Shown: positions 23,515 to 33,800 of the stretch, piece by piece
How positions within the stretch are numbered: the stretch's first letter is position 1
Layout of the letters: each line of letters begins with the position of its first letter
NCBI GenBank assembly: GCA_965242575.1
Contig: OZ251461.1
Location: forward strand, 310,001-374,000
DNA length: 64,000 nt
From: JANQOH01 sp965242575
Lineage (GTDB): Bacteria > Pseudomonadota > Alphaproteobacteria > UBA7887
Direction: 5' to 3'
Position numbers and translations under genes: made by a program
Notes under the pieces: model-generated
The model's database searches: none
What the model was told of the DNA's origin: nothing
The model's input: the letters and a program-made list of their open reading frames with translations, nothing else

Positions 23515-24507
23515 ATGCCGTTCGACGTAGGCGAAATCGACGCGCGCGTCCAGGAGCACGGCGCCTTCGTCGACAAACTGACGAAGGCGCTCGAACGCAC
23601 CGTCGTCGGCCAGAAATACATGCTCGAACGGCTGCTCGTCGGGCTGCTCGCCAACGGCCACGTCCTCATCGAGGGCGCGCCGGGGCTCGCCAAGACGCGC
23701 GCCGCCATGGCGCTCGCCCAGGCCCTCCACGCCGACTGCCAGCGCATCCAGTTCACCCCGGACCTGCTGCCGGCGGACCTCGTGGGCACCCTGATATACC
23801 AGCCGCAATCGGGCGAGTTCCGCGTCCGCAAGGGGCCGGTCTTCGCCAACCTCGTGCTCGCCGACGAGATCAACCGCGCCCCGGCCAAGGTGCAAAGCGC
23901 GCTGCTGGAGGCCATGCAGGAGAAGCAGGTCACCATCGGCGACGAAAGCTTCCCCCTGCCGCGCCCGTTCCTCGTGCTGGCGACGCAGAACCCGCTGGAG
24001 CAGGAGGGCACCTACCCGCTGCCGGAGGCGCAGACCGACCGCTTCATGCTCAAACTGCGCATCGGCTACCCCGAGCGCGGCGAGGAGCTCGAAATCCTCG
24101 AGCGCATGGCCACCACGGCGGAGGAGGAGCCCGTCCCCGCCGTCGCCGACGCCGTCGCCGTCCTCGCCGCGCGGCGGGTGGTCGACGACGTCTATATCGA
24201 CGCCAAGATCAAGAACTACATCGTCGACCTGGTGCTGGCGACGCGCGACCCGGCGGCGCACGGGCTGGAGGACCTGGCGCGCTACATCGATTTCGGCGCC
24301 TCGCCGCGCGCCTCGATCTACCTCGCCCTCGCCGCCCGGGCGATGGCGTTCATCCACGGCCGCGGCTACGTCGCGCCGGAGGACGTGAAGGCCATCGGCC
24401 GCGACGTCCTCCGCCACCGGGTGCTGATCACCTACGAGGCCGAGGCGGCGGACATGTCGGTGGAGGACATCCTCCAGCAGCTCTTCGACCGCATGCCCGT
24501 GCCCTGA
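23515..24507 (+). CDS. MoxR-family AAA+ ATPase
   Basis: 330 aa, full length. Walker A GAPGLAKT (54-61), Walker B LVLADEIN (113-120), sensor ATQNPLEQEGTYPLPEAQTDRF. MoxR proteins act as chaperones that insert metal or assemble complexes with VWA partners. First gene of a seven-gene block with DUF58, DUF4381-like, two VWA, TPR and protease genes. A TATAGA box at 23467-23472 may be its -10. The ATG at 23515 begins the conserved family N-terminus; the upstream open frame is GC-driven. Confidence 0.93.
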   Translation: MPFDVGEIDARVQEHGAFVDKLTKALERTVVGQKYMLERLLVGLLANGHVLIEGAPGLAKTRAAMALAQALHADCQRIQFTPDLLPADLVGTLIYQPQSGEFRVRKGPVFANLVLADEINRAPAKVQSALLEAMQEKQVTIGDESFPLPRPFLVLATQNPLEQEGTYPLPEAQTDRFMLKLRIGYPERGEELEILERMATTAEEEPVPAVADAVAVLAARRVVDDVYIDAKIKNYIVDLVLATRDPAAHGLEDLARYIDFGASPRASIYLALAARAMAFIHGRGYVAPEDVKAIGRDVLRHRVLITYEAEAADMSVEDILQQLFDRMPVP

Positions 24508-24537
24508 GCGCCGGTCCGCGCCCGCCCGTCCGCCGCC

Positions 24538-25421
<884 letters not shown>

Positions 25422-25425
<4 letters not shown>

Positions 25426-26531
25426 CACGGCTCGCCGCGCCTCTCCTCGCCCTGTCCCTCGCCGCCGCCCCGGCGGCGGCGCAGGTGGCGCGGGAGGCGC
25501 GCGACGGGCCGACGACGGATCCGGGCGCCGTGTCGGTCGAGAAGACCCTGGGCCCGGTGCGCGTGGTGTTCTCCGCCGACCGCGACACCGTGCCGGTGGT
25601 CGATACGGTGAAGGCCGTGCTCGCCGTCGAGGCCCCGCCGTGGATCCTCGTGAGCTTCCCCCGCGTGGTGGGCGAAATCGGCGGCTTCCAGCTGCTGCGC
25701 GAGGAGAAGGCCGGCCCGTTCACGGTCGCCAGCGCGGGCGACCGCCTGGTGCGCAACGAACGCCGCTATTTCCTCGATCCCAGGGAGGCCGGGGAGGTCG
25801 AAATCCGCGCGCTCACCCTCAACATCCTCGACGGGCGCGAGGTTCCGTCCATCGCCTGCGTCTATCTCAACGAATGCCGGACGGCGGCGCCGATTACCGA
25901 CCGCGCCGCGGCGACCGACTTCCTGCGCATCGGCCCGCTGCCCGTCGAGGTGACGTCGGTCCTGCCGCCCGACGCCGACTTCACCGAACCCAAGGACATA
26001 TTGGGGCCGGTTCCCCTGCCGCCGCCGCCGCCCTCGCCGCTGCCGTGGCGGGAGGTCCTCGCCGCCGCCGCCGCGGCCGTCCTCGCCGCCGCCGCGGCCG
26101 TCCTGTTGTGGCGGCGGCGCGGGAGGATCGGGGCGGTCCGCGCCGCGCCGATGGAGAGCGCGCATGCGATGGCGCTCGCCGCCCTCGCGCGCCTCGACGC
26201 CTCCGGACTGGATACGCAGGCGAAGCTGGACGCGTTCTACGTCCGCGTGTCGCGCGTCCTGCGGCGCTATCTCGACTGGCGGTTCGGCCTGCGCGCGGCG
26301 GAGCGCACCACCGAGGAGGCGCTGCGCGAGGCCGCGGCGCGCGAGGAGATCGCCGGCCATGGCGGCGCGCTGCGCGCGTTTCTCGGCGCCTGCGACCGGG
26401 TGAAGTTCGCCCGCCACCGCCCCGGCGAAGGGGAGCCGGCGGCGGCGCTCGCCAACGCCGCCGGCTTCGTGCGCGACACCGCCGACCCGGCGGCGCGCGT
26501 TCCGGCCGCGCGCGCCGCCGAGGTCGGGTGA
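25422..26531 (+). CDS. BatD-like/DUF4381 membrane protein
   Basis: 369 aa from GTG. Signal peptide (AAPLLALSLAAAPAAAQ), an extracytoplasmic beta-rich domain (residues ~25-200), one membrane helix at ~206-228 (REVLAAAAAAVLAAAAAVLL), and a cytoplasmic DUF4381-like region with FYVRVSRVLRRYLDWRFGLRA and TTEEALREA. It combines a short BatD-like ectodomain with the DUF4381 tail that is commonly found in this operon. Translationally coupled to the DUF58 gene. Confidence 0.72.
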
Positions 26532-26538
26532 GCGCGCC

Positions 26539-27573
26539 GTGAGGTTCGAGAACCCCTGGGCGCTGCTGCTGCTCGCCGTCCCGCCGGCGCTGTTCCTGTG
26601 GCTGCGCCGCCGCGACCGCCCCGCCGGAGTGGGATACACCGCGACCGGGGATCTCGAAATCCTCGGCGCCACCTTCATGACGCGGCTGCGCGCGGCGCTG
26701 CCCTGGGTCCGCCTGCTGGTCCTCGCCCTGTGCGTCGCGGCGCTGGCGCGTCCGCAATGGGGCCAGCAGGTGACGCGCATCTACCGCGACGGCATCGCCA
26801 TCGTCATGGTCGTCGACGTCTCCAGCAGCATGGGCGCGCTCGACCTGCAGATCGGCGAGGAGCCGGCCAACCGCCTCGAAGTGGTGAAGGAGACCTTTCG
26901 CGACTTCATCGAGGGGGAGGGGGAAGGAGAGGGCGAATCGGAATCGGGGCGCGAGGGCGACCTGATCGGCATGGTGACGTTCGCCCGCTTCGGCGACAAT
27001 CTCAGTCCGCTCACCCTCGACCACGACGCGCTCCTTCTGGCGCTCGACGAGATCGACATCGTCCAGGTCTCCGAAGAAGACGGCACGGCGATCGGCGACG
27101 CCCTGGCGATGGGCGCCGAACTGCTCCAGCGCGCCGGCGCCAAGAGCAGGGTGATGATCCTGCTCACCGACGGCAGCAACAACGCCGGCGCCACCGGGCC
27201 GGTCGACGCCGCCGCCGCGGCGAAGGCGCTGGGGATCAGGATCCACGCCATCGGCGCCGGCACCCGCGGCGTCGCCATGACCCCGGTACGCCAGGGCGAT
27301 GACACCGTGGTCATGGTCCCCACCCAGGTGTTCATCGACGAGCGCATGCTCGCCGACGTCGCCGAGGCCACCGGCGGGCGCTACTTCCGCGCCACCGACG
27401 GCGCGGCGCTGCGCGAGATCTACGCCGAGATCGACCGGCTGGAGAAGTCCACCAACGTCGCCGAGCAATACCAGCGCTACGTCGAGGGCTTCCCCGCGCT
27501 CCTCCTGTGCGCGCTGCTGCTGCTGTGCGCCGAGGCCGCGCTCGTCAATACGCGGCTCAGGGCGCTGCCGTGA
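26539..27573 (+). CDS. VWA domain membrane protein (BatA-like)
   Basis: 344 aa. Two N-terminal membrane helices (to ~70), a VWA domain with intact MIDAS DVSSS (Asp93-Ser97), TLDHDAL and LLTDGSNNAG, then a C-terminal helix (FPALLLCALLLLCAEAAL). An inserted Glu/Gly-rich loop EGEGEGEGESESG lies near 130-140. Aerotolerance-type Bat proteins sense or repair envelope stress; the exact role is unproven. Stop overlaps the next gene (GTGA). Confidence 0.9.
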   Translation: MRFENPWALLLLAVPPALFLWLRRRDRPAGVGYTATGDLEILGATFMTRLRAALPWVRLLVLALCVAALARPQWGQQVTRIYRDGIAIVMVVDVSSSMGALDLQIGEEPANRLEVVKETFRDFIEGEGEGEGESESGREGDLIGMVTFARFGDNLSPLTLDHDALLLALDEIDIVQVSEEDGTAIGDALAMGAELLQRAGAKSRVMILLTDGSNNAGATGPVDAAAAAKALGIRIHAIGAGTRGVAMTPVRQGDDTVVMVPTQVFIDERMLADVAEATGGRYFRATDGAALREIYAEIDRLEKSTNVAEQYQRYVEGFPALLLCALLLLCAEAALVNTRLRALP

Positions 27574-28595
27574 GTTTCGGGGCGCCCTGGATCGCGGCGG
27601 CGCTGGCGGCGGTTCCCGTCCTCGCCTGGCTCTACCTCCGCGCGTTCCGCCTGCGCCGCCGGGCGCTGGCGGAGTTCGTCGATCCGGGCGCGGCGGCGGA
27701 ACTGGTCGGCGCGCACAGCCGGCGCCGCCGCGCCGCCCGGGCGGCGTGTCTCGTCGGCGCCGTCGCCGCCCTCGCCGTCGCCGCCATGCAGCCGCGATGG
27801 GGGCGCGAGGAGGGCGACGCGGCGCGGCGCGGGCGCGACATCTACATCCTCCTGGACGCTTCGCGCAGCATGCTGGCGGAGGACGCGCAGCCGAACCGGC
27901 TGGAGGCGGCCAAGGCCGCCATCGCCGGCCTCGCCGATGCGCTGCGGGAGCGCGGCGGCTACCGCCTGGGGCTGGCGGTCTTCGCCGGGCGGACGCGGCT
28001 GCAAAGCCCGTTGACGCTCGATTACGGGTTCTTCCTCGAACGTCTCGCCCAGGTGGGGACCGAGACGATGGACCGCCGCGGCAGCGCGCTCGGCGACGCG
28101 GTGCGCAAGACCCTGTTCGGCTTCGGCGCCCTCGACGCGCCGCACACCGACCTGATCCTGGTCAGCGACGGCGAGGACCATCGCGGCGGCGCCGAGGCGG
28201 CGGCGCGGCAGGCCGCCGACGAGGGGGTGGCGCTCTACACGGTCGGAATCGGCGACCCCGCCGACGGCGCGCGCGTTCCCGTCGTCACCGAGGAGGGGGC
28301 GCGGCAATACCTCCGCTTCGGCGGCGCCGACGTGGTGTCGGTCATGGGCGAGTCGCGGCTGCGGGCGATGGCGCGCGCCGGCGGCGGCGCCTACCTCCGG
28401 GCGCGCACCGGCCCCATCGCGCTCGACGAATTGTTCGAGGCGGAGATCGCCGGCAAGCCGCTGCGCGAATTGGAGACCGAACAGGGTGCGCGCCAGGCCG
28501 ACCGCTACGCGCCGTTCGCCGTCCTCGCCCTCCTCCTTCTGGCGGCGGAAATGGTAATTCCGGAGCGCCCGGCGCGGCGGACGGAGAAGGCGTAG
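27570..28595 (+). CDS. VWA domain membrane protein (BatB-like)
   Basis: 341 aa from the GTG overlapping the preceding stop. N-terminal helices, VWA MIDAS DASRS (Asp96-Ser100), LVSDGEDH, and a terminal membrane helix (YAPFAVLALLLLAAEMVI) followed by a basic tail. The pair of VWA proteins is the normal BatA/BatB arrangement. Confidence 0.9.
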   Translation: MSFGAPWIAAALAAVPVLAWLYLRAFRLRRRALAEFVDPGAAAELVGAHSRRRRAARAACLVGAVAALAVAAMQPRWGREEGDAARRGRDIYILLDASRSMLAEDAQPNRLEAAKAAIAGLADALRERGGYRLGLAVFAGRTRLQSPLTLDYGFFLERLAQVGTETMDRRGSALGDAVRKTLFGFGALDAPHTDLILVSDGEDHRGGAEAAARQAADEGVALYTVGIGDPADGARVPVVTEEGARQYLRFGGADVVSVMGESRLRAMARAGGGAYLRARTGPIALDELFEAEIAGKPLRELETEQGARQADRYAPFAVLALLLLAAEMVIPERPARRTEKA

Positions 28596-28598
28596 GCG

Positions 28599-29423
28599 AT
28601 GCGAAATTGGCGATGCGCGGCGGCTCTCCTGGCGCCTCTCCTGTGCGGGTTCGAGGACGTGGACACGCCGTACCGGGCGGTCGCGCTGGCGAACGCCGCG
28701 TTCTCGGAGGCGCGCTACCGCGACGCCGCCGACCTGTACGACATCGCCCTGGACATGGCGCCGGAGGCGCCGGAGATCGCCTTCAACCGCGGCGCGGCGC
28801 TGTTCAAACTGCGCGAGCTCAAGGCGGCGCGCGCCGCCTTCACCCGCGCCGTCGACACCGACGACCGCCGCCTCGCCGCGCGCGCCTTCTACAATCTGGG
28901 CAACGTGCAATACCAGGTGGCGATCAACGCCATGCGGACCTTTCGCGACGCGGTGACGCCGATCCGCGAGGCGATGCGGAGTTACCGCGAGGCGCTGGCG
29001 CTCGACCCCGGCCTCGCCGACGCGATGTACAACCTCGAGCTCGCCGACCTCATGCACGACGAGCTGCGCCGCCAGCGCATGCAGGGGATACAGAACCCCG
29101 AGGCCGTGGACGTCACCCCGTCGCAGAACCAGGGGCAGTTCTTCGACGACCCGTCCGACGGCGACGGCTCCCGCGACGCCGAGGAATCCGCCGAGCGAGG
29201 AGAGGAGCCGCAAGGCGCGCAGGGCCAGCAGGCGCCCCGGGGCGCGCCGTCGCAGGACGACTCGGCGCAGGCCCAGGCCGGCGGCGCGCAGCGCGAGATG
29301 ACCGCCGAACAGGCCCAGGAGACGGTCGACCTGGCGCGCGACCGCGCCCGGGCGGCCGAAGCGCTGCGCCAGCAATGGCGCCAGGCGCGGATGCGCGACA
29401 CCGAGGTCGCCCGGCCCTGGTGA
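28599..29423 (+). CDS. TPR protein of the Bat operon (BatC-like)
   Basis: 274 aa. Short signal-like N-terminus (MRNWRCAAALLAPLLCGFE; the Cys is preceded by PLL, a poor lipobox), three TPR units (residues ~25-140; YDIALDMAPEAPEIAFNRGAALF, YREALALDPGLADAMYNLE), then a Gln/Gly/Pro-rich low-complexity tail with a last helix. It matches the TPR component found after BatAB. Its stop overlaps the protease gene (GTGA). Confidence 0.85.
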   Translation: MRNWRCAAALLAPLLCGFEDVDTPYRAVALANAAFSEARYRDAADLYDIALDMAPEAPEIAFNRGAALFKLRELKAARAAFTRAVDTDDRRLAARAFYNLGNVQYQVAINAMRTFRDAVTPIREAMRSYREALALDPGLADAMYNLELADLMHDELRRQRMQGIQNPEAVDVTPSQNQGQFFDDPSDGDGSRDAEESAERGEEPQGAQGQQAPRGAPSQDDSAQAQAGGAQREMTAEQAQETVDLARDRARAAEALRQQWRQARMRDTEVARPW

Positions 29424-30739
29424 GGCGCGCGGCGTCCGCCGTCCTCTTCGCCGCCTGCGCCGCCGCGGCGCCGGCGGAGGACGGCGCGCCGCCCGATTAC
29501 CTGGCCGCTGCGCGGATCGCGCTGGAGCGCGCCTGCGCCGTCGCGCATCCCGCCGAAGCGGCGGAGATCGGCCCCCATCTGCCGGGGTACCGCGGCCAGA
29601 ACGGCCGGGCGCGCGCCGTCGACATGTTCGGCTGGCGCGTCGAATTCGCGCTCGACGGCGCGGCGCTCGCGCTCTCCCGGCTGGCGCGGCCCGGCGCGCG
29701 GGGCCGGGTGACGATCGAAGCGCGCGCGGACGCGGACGGCCGCGTCGTGCTCGCCGTCATCGCCGATTCGCAGTGCCGCGTCCGCGGCGCGCGGCGGCTG
29801 CGGCGCGGTCCGGACGGCGCGCCGGCGGCGATCGACCTCCTCGATTCCCGCCTCGAACCCACCGGGGAGAGCCTGCCGGTCGACCCGCCTCCGCCGCCCG
29901 CGCCGGAGGCCGGCGGGAGCGGGCCCGTGGTCGCCCTCGTCGACACCGGGGTGAACTACCTGTTGCCGGAGATCGCGGCGCGGCTCGCGCGCGGCGCGGA
30001 CGGCGCGCCGCTCGGATACGACTATTGGGACCTCGACCCGCGGCCCTTCGATTCCGACCCCGTGCGCTCGCCGCTGTTTCCGGCGCGCCACGGCACGCGG
30101 ACGGCGAGCCTGTTGCTGCGCGAATCTCCCGCCGCCCGGCTGGCGCCCTACCGCTATCCCCGCCCCGACATGGACCGCATGGCGGACCTCGTGGCCGACG
30201 CGGCGCGCATCGGGGCGCGCGTCGTCAACCTGTCGCTGGCGAGCTCCGACCGCGGCCGCTGGCGCGCCTACGAAGCGGCGGCGCGCCGCAACCCGCATAT
30301 CCTGTTCGTCGTGGCGGCGGGCAACCGGCGCCGCGACCTCGACCGCGACCCGATGTATCCGGCGGCGCTCGGCCTCGCCAACCAGCTCGTCGTCACCGCG
30401 GCGACCGCCGGCGGGCGCCTGCGCCGCGACGCCAATTGGGGGCGCCGCAGCGTCGACGTCATGGTGGCGGCCGAGAATTTGCGCGCGGCCGGTTTCGACG
30501 GCGCGGAGCATGTCGTGTCCGGTTCGAGTTTCGCCGCCGCGCGGACGACCGCGCTCGCCGCCTGTCTTCTCGCCGAGGATCCGGCGCTCTCCGCGCCGGC
30601 GCTCAAGGCGCTGCTGCTGGCGCGCGCCGGACCGTCCCCGGAGTCGCGCCGCGTCGCGCACGGCTTCGTCCCCGACCCGACGACCGCCCCGCGCGGCGCC
30701 TGCCCGGCGCTCCCGCCGGACGGCGCGCCCGCGCCGTAG
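29420..30739 (+). CDS. Subtilisin-like (S8) serine protease at the end of the Bat operon
   Basis: 439 aa from GTG. Signal peptide (1 to ~19), an N-terminal region of ~150 residues, a Pro-rich linker, then an S8 catalytic domain with Asp175 (VALVDTGVN), His224 (RHGTRTAS), oxyanion Asn302 (AAGN) and Ser370 (SGSSFAAA). All catalytic residues are present, so activity is expected in the periplasm or at the surface. The 4-bp overlap with the TPR gene shows it is a true operon member, in the place where a second BatD/BatE gene often sits. The N-terminal region could be a propeptide or a docking domain. Confidence 0.85.
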   Translation: MRRAASAVLFAACAAAAPAEDGAPPDYLAAARIALERACAVAHPAEAAEIGPHLPGYRGQNGRARAVDMFGWRVEFALDGAALALSRLARPGARGRVTIEARADADGRVVLAVIADSQCRVRGARRLRRGPDGAPAAIDLLDSRLEPTGESLPVDPPPPPAPEAGGSGPVVALVDTGVNYLLPEIAARLARGADGAPLGYDYWDLDPRPFDSDPVRSPLFPARHGTRTASLLLRESPAARLAPYRYPRPDMDRMADLVADAARIGARVVNLSLASSDRGRWRAYEAAARRNPHILFVVAAGNRRRDLDRDPMYPAALGLANQLVVTAATAGGRLRRDANWGRRSVDVMVAAENLRAAGFDGAEHVVSGSSFAAARTTALAACLLAEDPALSAPALKALLLARAGPSPESRRVAHGFVPDPTTAPRGACPALPPDGAPAP

Positions 30740-30760
30740 CGCGATCGCCCGGCCGGGGCG

Positions 30761-30790
30761 TTGACGCGGGCGGGGGAGAGAGTCTAAACT
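30761..30790 (+). promoter_or_regulatory. Predicted promoter of surface-protein copy 2
   Basis: TTGACG (30761-30766) and TAAACT (30785-30790) with an 18-bp spacer, directly after the protease stop. The predicted start point is about 45 bp upstream of the GAGGG-linked ATG at 30841. Confidence 0.5.
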
Positions 30791-30840
30791 CCCGCCGCGC
30801 GCGGCGTCGCGAGGCGCCGGCGCGACAACGGATCGAGGGC

Positions 30841-30885
30841 ATGGCGATGGCGTTCCTCCCCCCCCCCCCCCCCCCCCCGCGCTAG
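30841..30885 (+). other. Leader frame through the poly-C tract (out of frame with copy 2)
   Basis: The RBS-linked ATG (GATCGAGGG just upstream, as in copy 1) reads MAMAFLPPPPPPPR and stops at TAG 30883-30885, because the 21-C tract puts it in the wrong frame. The stop is only 2 nt before the ATG at 30888, so low-level reinitiation is possible. Confidence 0.7.
30858..30878 (+). repeat. Homopolymeric tract of 21 C, candidate phase-variation switch
   Basis: Twenty-one consecutive C between the ATG at 30841 and the signal-peptide ATG at 30888. The ATGs are 47 nt apart, so a tract of 22 or 19 C would fuse them in frame; at 21 C the gene is OFF from the RBS-linked start. The count should be treated cautiously since long homopolymers are often miscalled. 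Confidence 0.85.
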
Positions 30886-30887
30886 GC

Positions 30888-33800
30888 ATGACGGGCGGGA
30901 GTCGTTTCGTGCGCGCGGCGCGGCTGTGCGCCGTCCTCGCCGCGCCGCTCCTCGCGCTGTCCGCCGCGCCGGCCGCGGCGCAGACGCTGACGGTGTCCAT
31001 CGTCTCGACGCCGCTCAACGGGCAGTATTACGTCGTCGGAGAGAAGATCCTCACGAGACTCTCCGGCCTCCCCGCCGCGCATTCGCCCGATGGCAGCACC
31101 AGCAACCCCGTCTCCGACTGCCAGACCCGGCGCCCGGGTACGGGCACCAACCTCGGTTGGGAGTGCAACTGGATGCGGATCGACGTAGGCGGCGTCACGC
31201 GGGAGGCGCAGATCGTCGCCGATCCGACCAACCGGACGTCCGTCGACTACGAGTACACCGTGCAGGCCGCCGACTCCGACACCGATGGCGTAAGCATCCC
31301 GGCGAATGCGATCGTCGGCAGGGCATGGCGACAGGGGGCCAACGCCCTCTTCGGGGCGATCCTGAACCGCAACCACGCCGCGCTGGCCGCCCAGTCCGGC
31401 CACAGGGTCGACGGCAGCGCCGCGGGGCCCCGCTTCTCGATCGACGCGCCGCGGGTGCTGGAGGGCGACAGCGGCTCGACGACGATGACCTTCACCGTGA
31501 CCCTGTCCACGGCCCTGACGGTCCAGGCGACGGTGAACTACAACGACTGGAGCGGCGGCACGGCGACGTCGGGGACGGATTACACGGCGGTTACGGGCAA
31601 CACGCTGACCTTCGCGGCGGGCGTGACGAGCCAGACCGTATCCGTGACGGTGACGGGCGACGCCATGGCGGAGTCGGACGAGAGCATCGACCTGCAGTTG
31701 AGCAACGCCACTCCGTCCGCGGTCACCATCCCGAATGTGGTGGGACGGGGGACCATCGTCGACGACGATACCGGGTCGACGCTGAGTATCGATTCGCCGC
31801 ACGCACAGGAGGGGACGAATCTGGAGTTCACGGTGACGCTGTCGCCGGCCGTTCCGTCCGGGCATTCGGTGACGGTGGACTGGTCGGACGCGGGCGGCGG
31901 GACGGCGGCGTCGGGAACCGACTACACGGCGCTGGCCGGCGGGACGCTGACCTTCGCCGCGGGCGTGACGACCCAGACGATCACGGTGTCGGCGCAGGGA
32001 GATTCGGCGGTCGAACCCGACGAGACGGTGCGGGTGCAGATCGGCAATGCGGCGAGAACGCCGTCCGGGACGGTGCGCATCCGTAACGGCGCGGTCGGCC
32101 CCGTCGTCACGTCCGCCATCGGCGTCGGAACGATAACGGACGACTACACGGGGACGCTGAGTATCGATTCGCCGCGCGTGGCGGAGGGGAACTCCGGGAC
32201 GACGGATCTGGAGTTCACGGTGACGCTGTCGCCGGCCCCTTTGTCGCAGGTGACGGTGGACTACGCCGACGCAGGGACGGGGACGGCGACGGTGGCGGAC
32301 ATGGATTACACGGCGGTTACGTCCGGCACGCTGACCTTCGCGGCGGGGGAGACGCGCAAGACGATAGCGGTGTCGGTGACGGGCGACGCCACGGCGGAGA
32401 CGGACGAGACCGTCCTGCTGCAATTGAGCAACCCCGTTCCGTCCGGGGCCGTCATCGCGACGGGGACGGGGACGGGAACCATCGTCGACGACGACACGCC
32501 GACGCTGAGTATCGATTCGCCGCGCGTGGCGGAGGGGAACTCCGGAACGACGGAACTGGTGTTCACGGTGACGCTGTCGCCGGCGAGCACGGGGCAGGTG
32601 TCGGTGGAGTGGGAGGATCAGACTACCGTCACTGGCACTGCGGAGCCGGGGAGCGACTACACGGCGCTCTCCCCCAGCGACGGGACGCTGACCTTCATGG
32701 CGGGCGAGACGACCAAGACGATTACGGTGGAGGTGCTGGGAGACGGCGCGGTCGAACCCGACGAGACGGTGCGGGTGGCGATCAGCAGCCCGAATCCGTC
32801 CGGGACGCCCATCCGCGACGCGGACGGGGCGATCGCCGCGGCCGCCGTCGGCGTCGGGACGATAACGAACGACGACGCGCCGCCTGCGTCGTCTGCGCCA
32901 CCGCCGCCTCCGCCATCGGCGGAGAAACTGGTCCTCTCGGCGGAGGAGCTCGAGGTCGCGACGGGCGCGGAGGGCGCGACCTACACCTTGCGCCTGGGCG
33001 CGGCGCCGACCGGGCCGGTGACGGTGGCGATCTCCAGCGACGCCCCCGACGTGACGGCGGCGCCCGCGTCGCTGTCGTTCGACGCGTCGAACTGGAGCGC
33101 GCCGCAAACGGTGACGGTGACGGCGGCGGCGGACAACGACGATTACGCCGATACGGCGCCACTCACGCACACGGCGAGCGGCGGCGGCCTGGACGGCGAA
33201 ACGGCGGTCGTGACGGCGCTGGTGTCGGAGCCCGGCGATACGCGGGTGCGCGCGCCCGCCGCGGGCGCGCCGGCGGCGGCTTACGTGGTGGGCGAACACC
33301 GCGTCGAGGTCCGCGTCGCGGCGGGGGTTCCGCCCGGCGTCGAGATCGTCCCCCCGGCGGCGCTGGCGGCGGACCTGTCGGTGACGCTGCGCCCGGTTTC
33401 GGACGAGGCGCCTCTGGAGTCCGGCGTCTTCGCCTTCGGCGCCGCGGAGGATGCGCAAGTGGCGGTGGACGTGTCCGTCACCGGCGTTCCGGCGGCGGGC
33501 CTGGAACTGTGCCTGCCGGCGCGTGCGGCGCTGCGGGAAGCGTCGGGCGGGCGCGCGTTGACGCTGCTGCGCCATGACGGGACCGCATGGGTCGAGGTCG
33601 CGGGGGCGCGGCTGGACGCGGATGCGGAGCGCGTGTGCGCGGCGGGGATTACCGAGTTTTCGCCCTTCGCGGTGGGCTGGCGCGCGGCCGCGCCGGCGGT
33701 CGCGGGTCCGTCGGACGCGCGGACGCGGCTTGCTGCGGTCAACCGGTCGATCCTGCCGGAAGTGTCGCGGGCGATGTGGGACGGCGCGGCGTCCGCGGTG

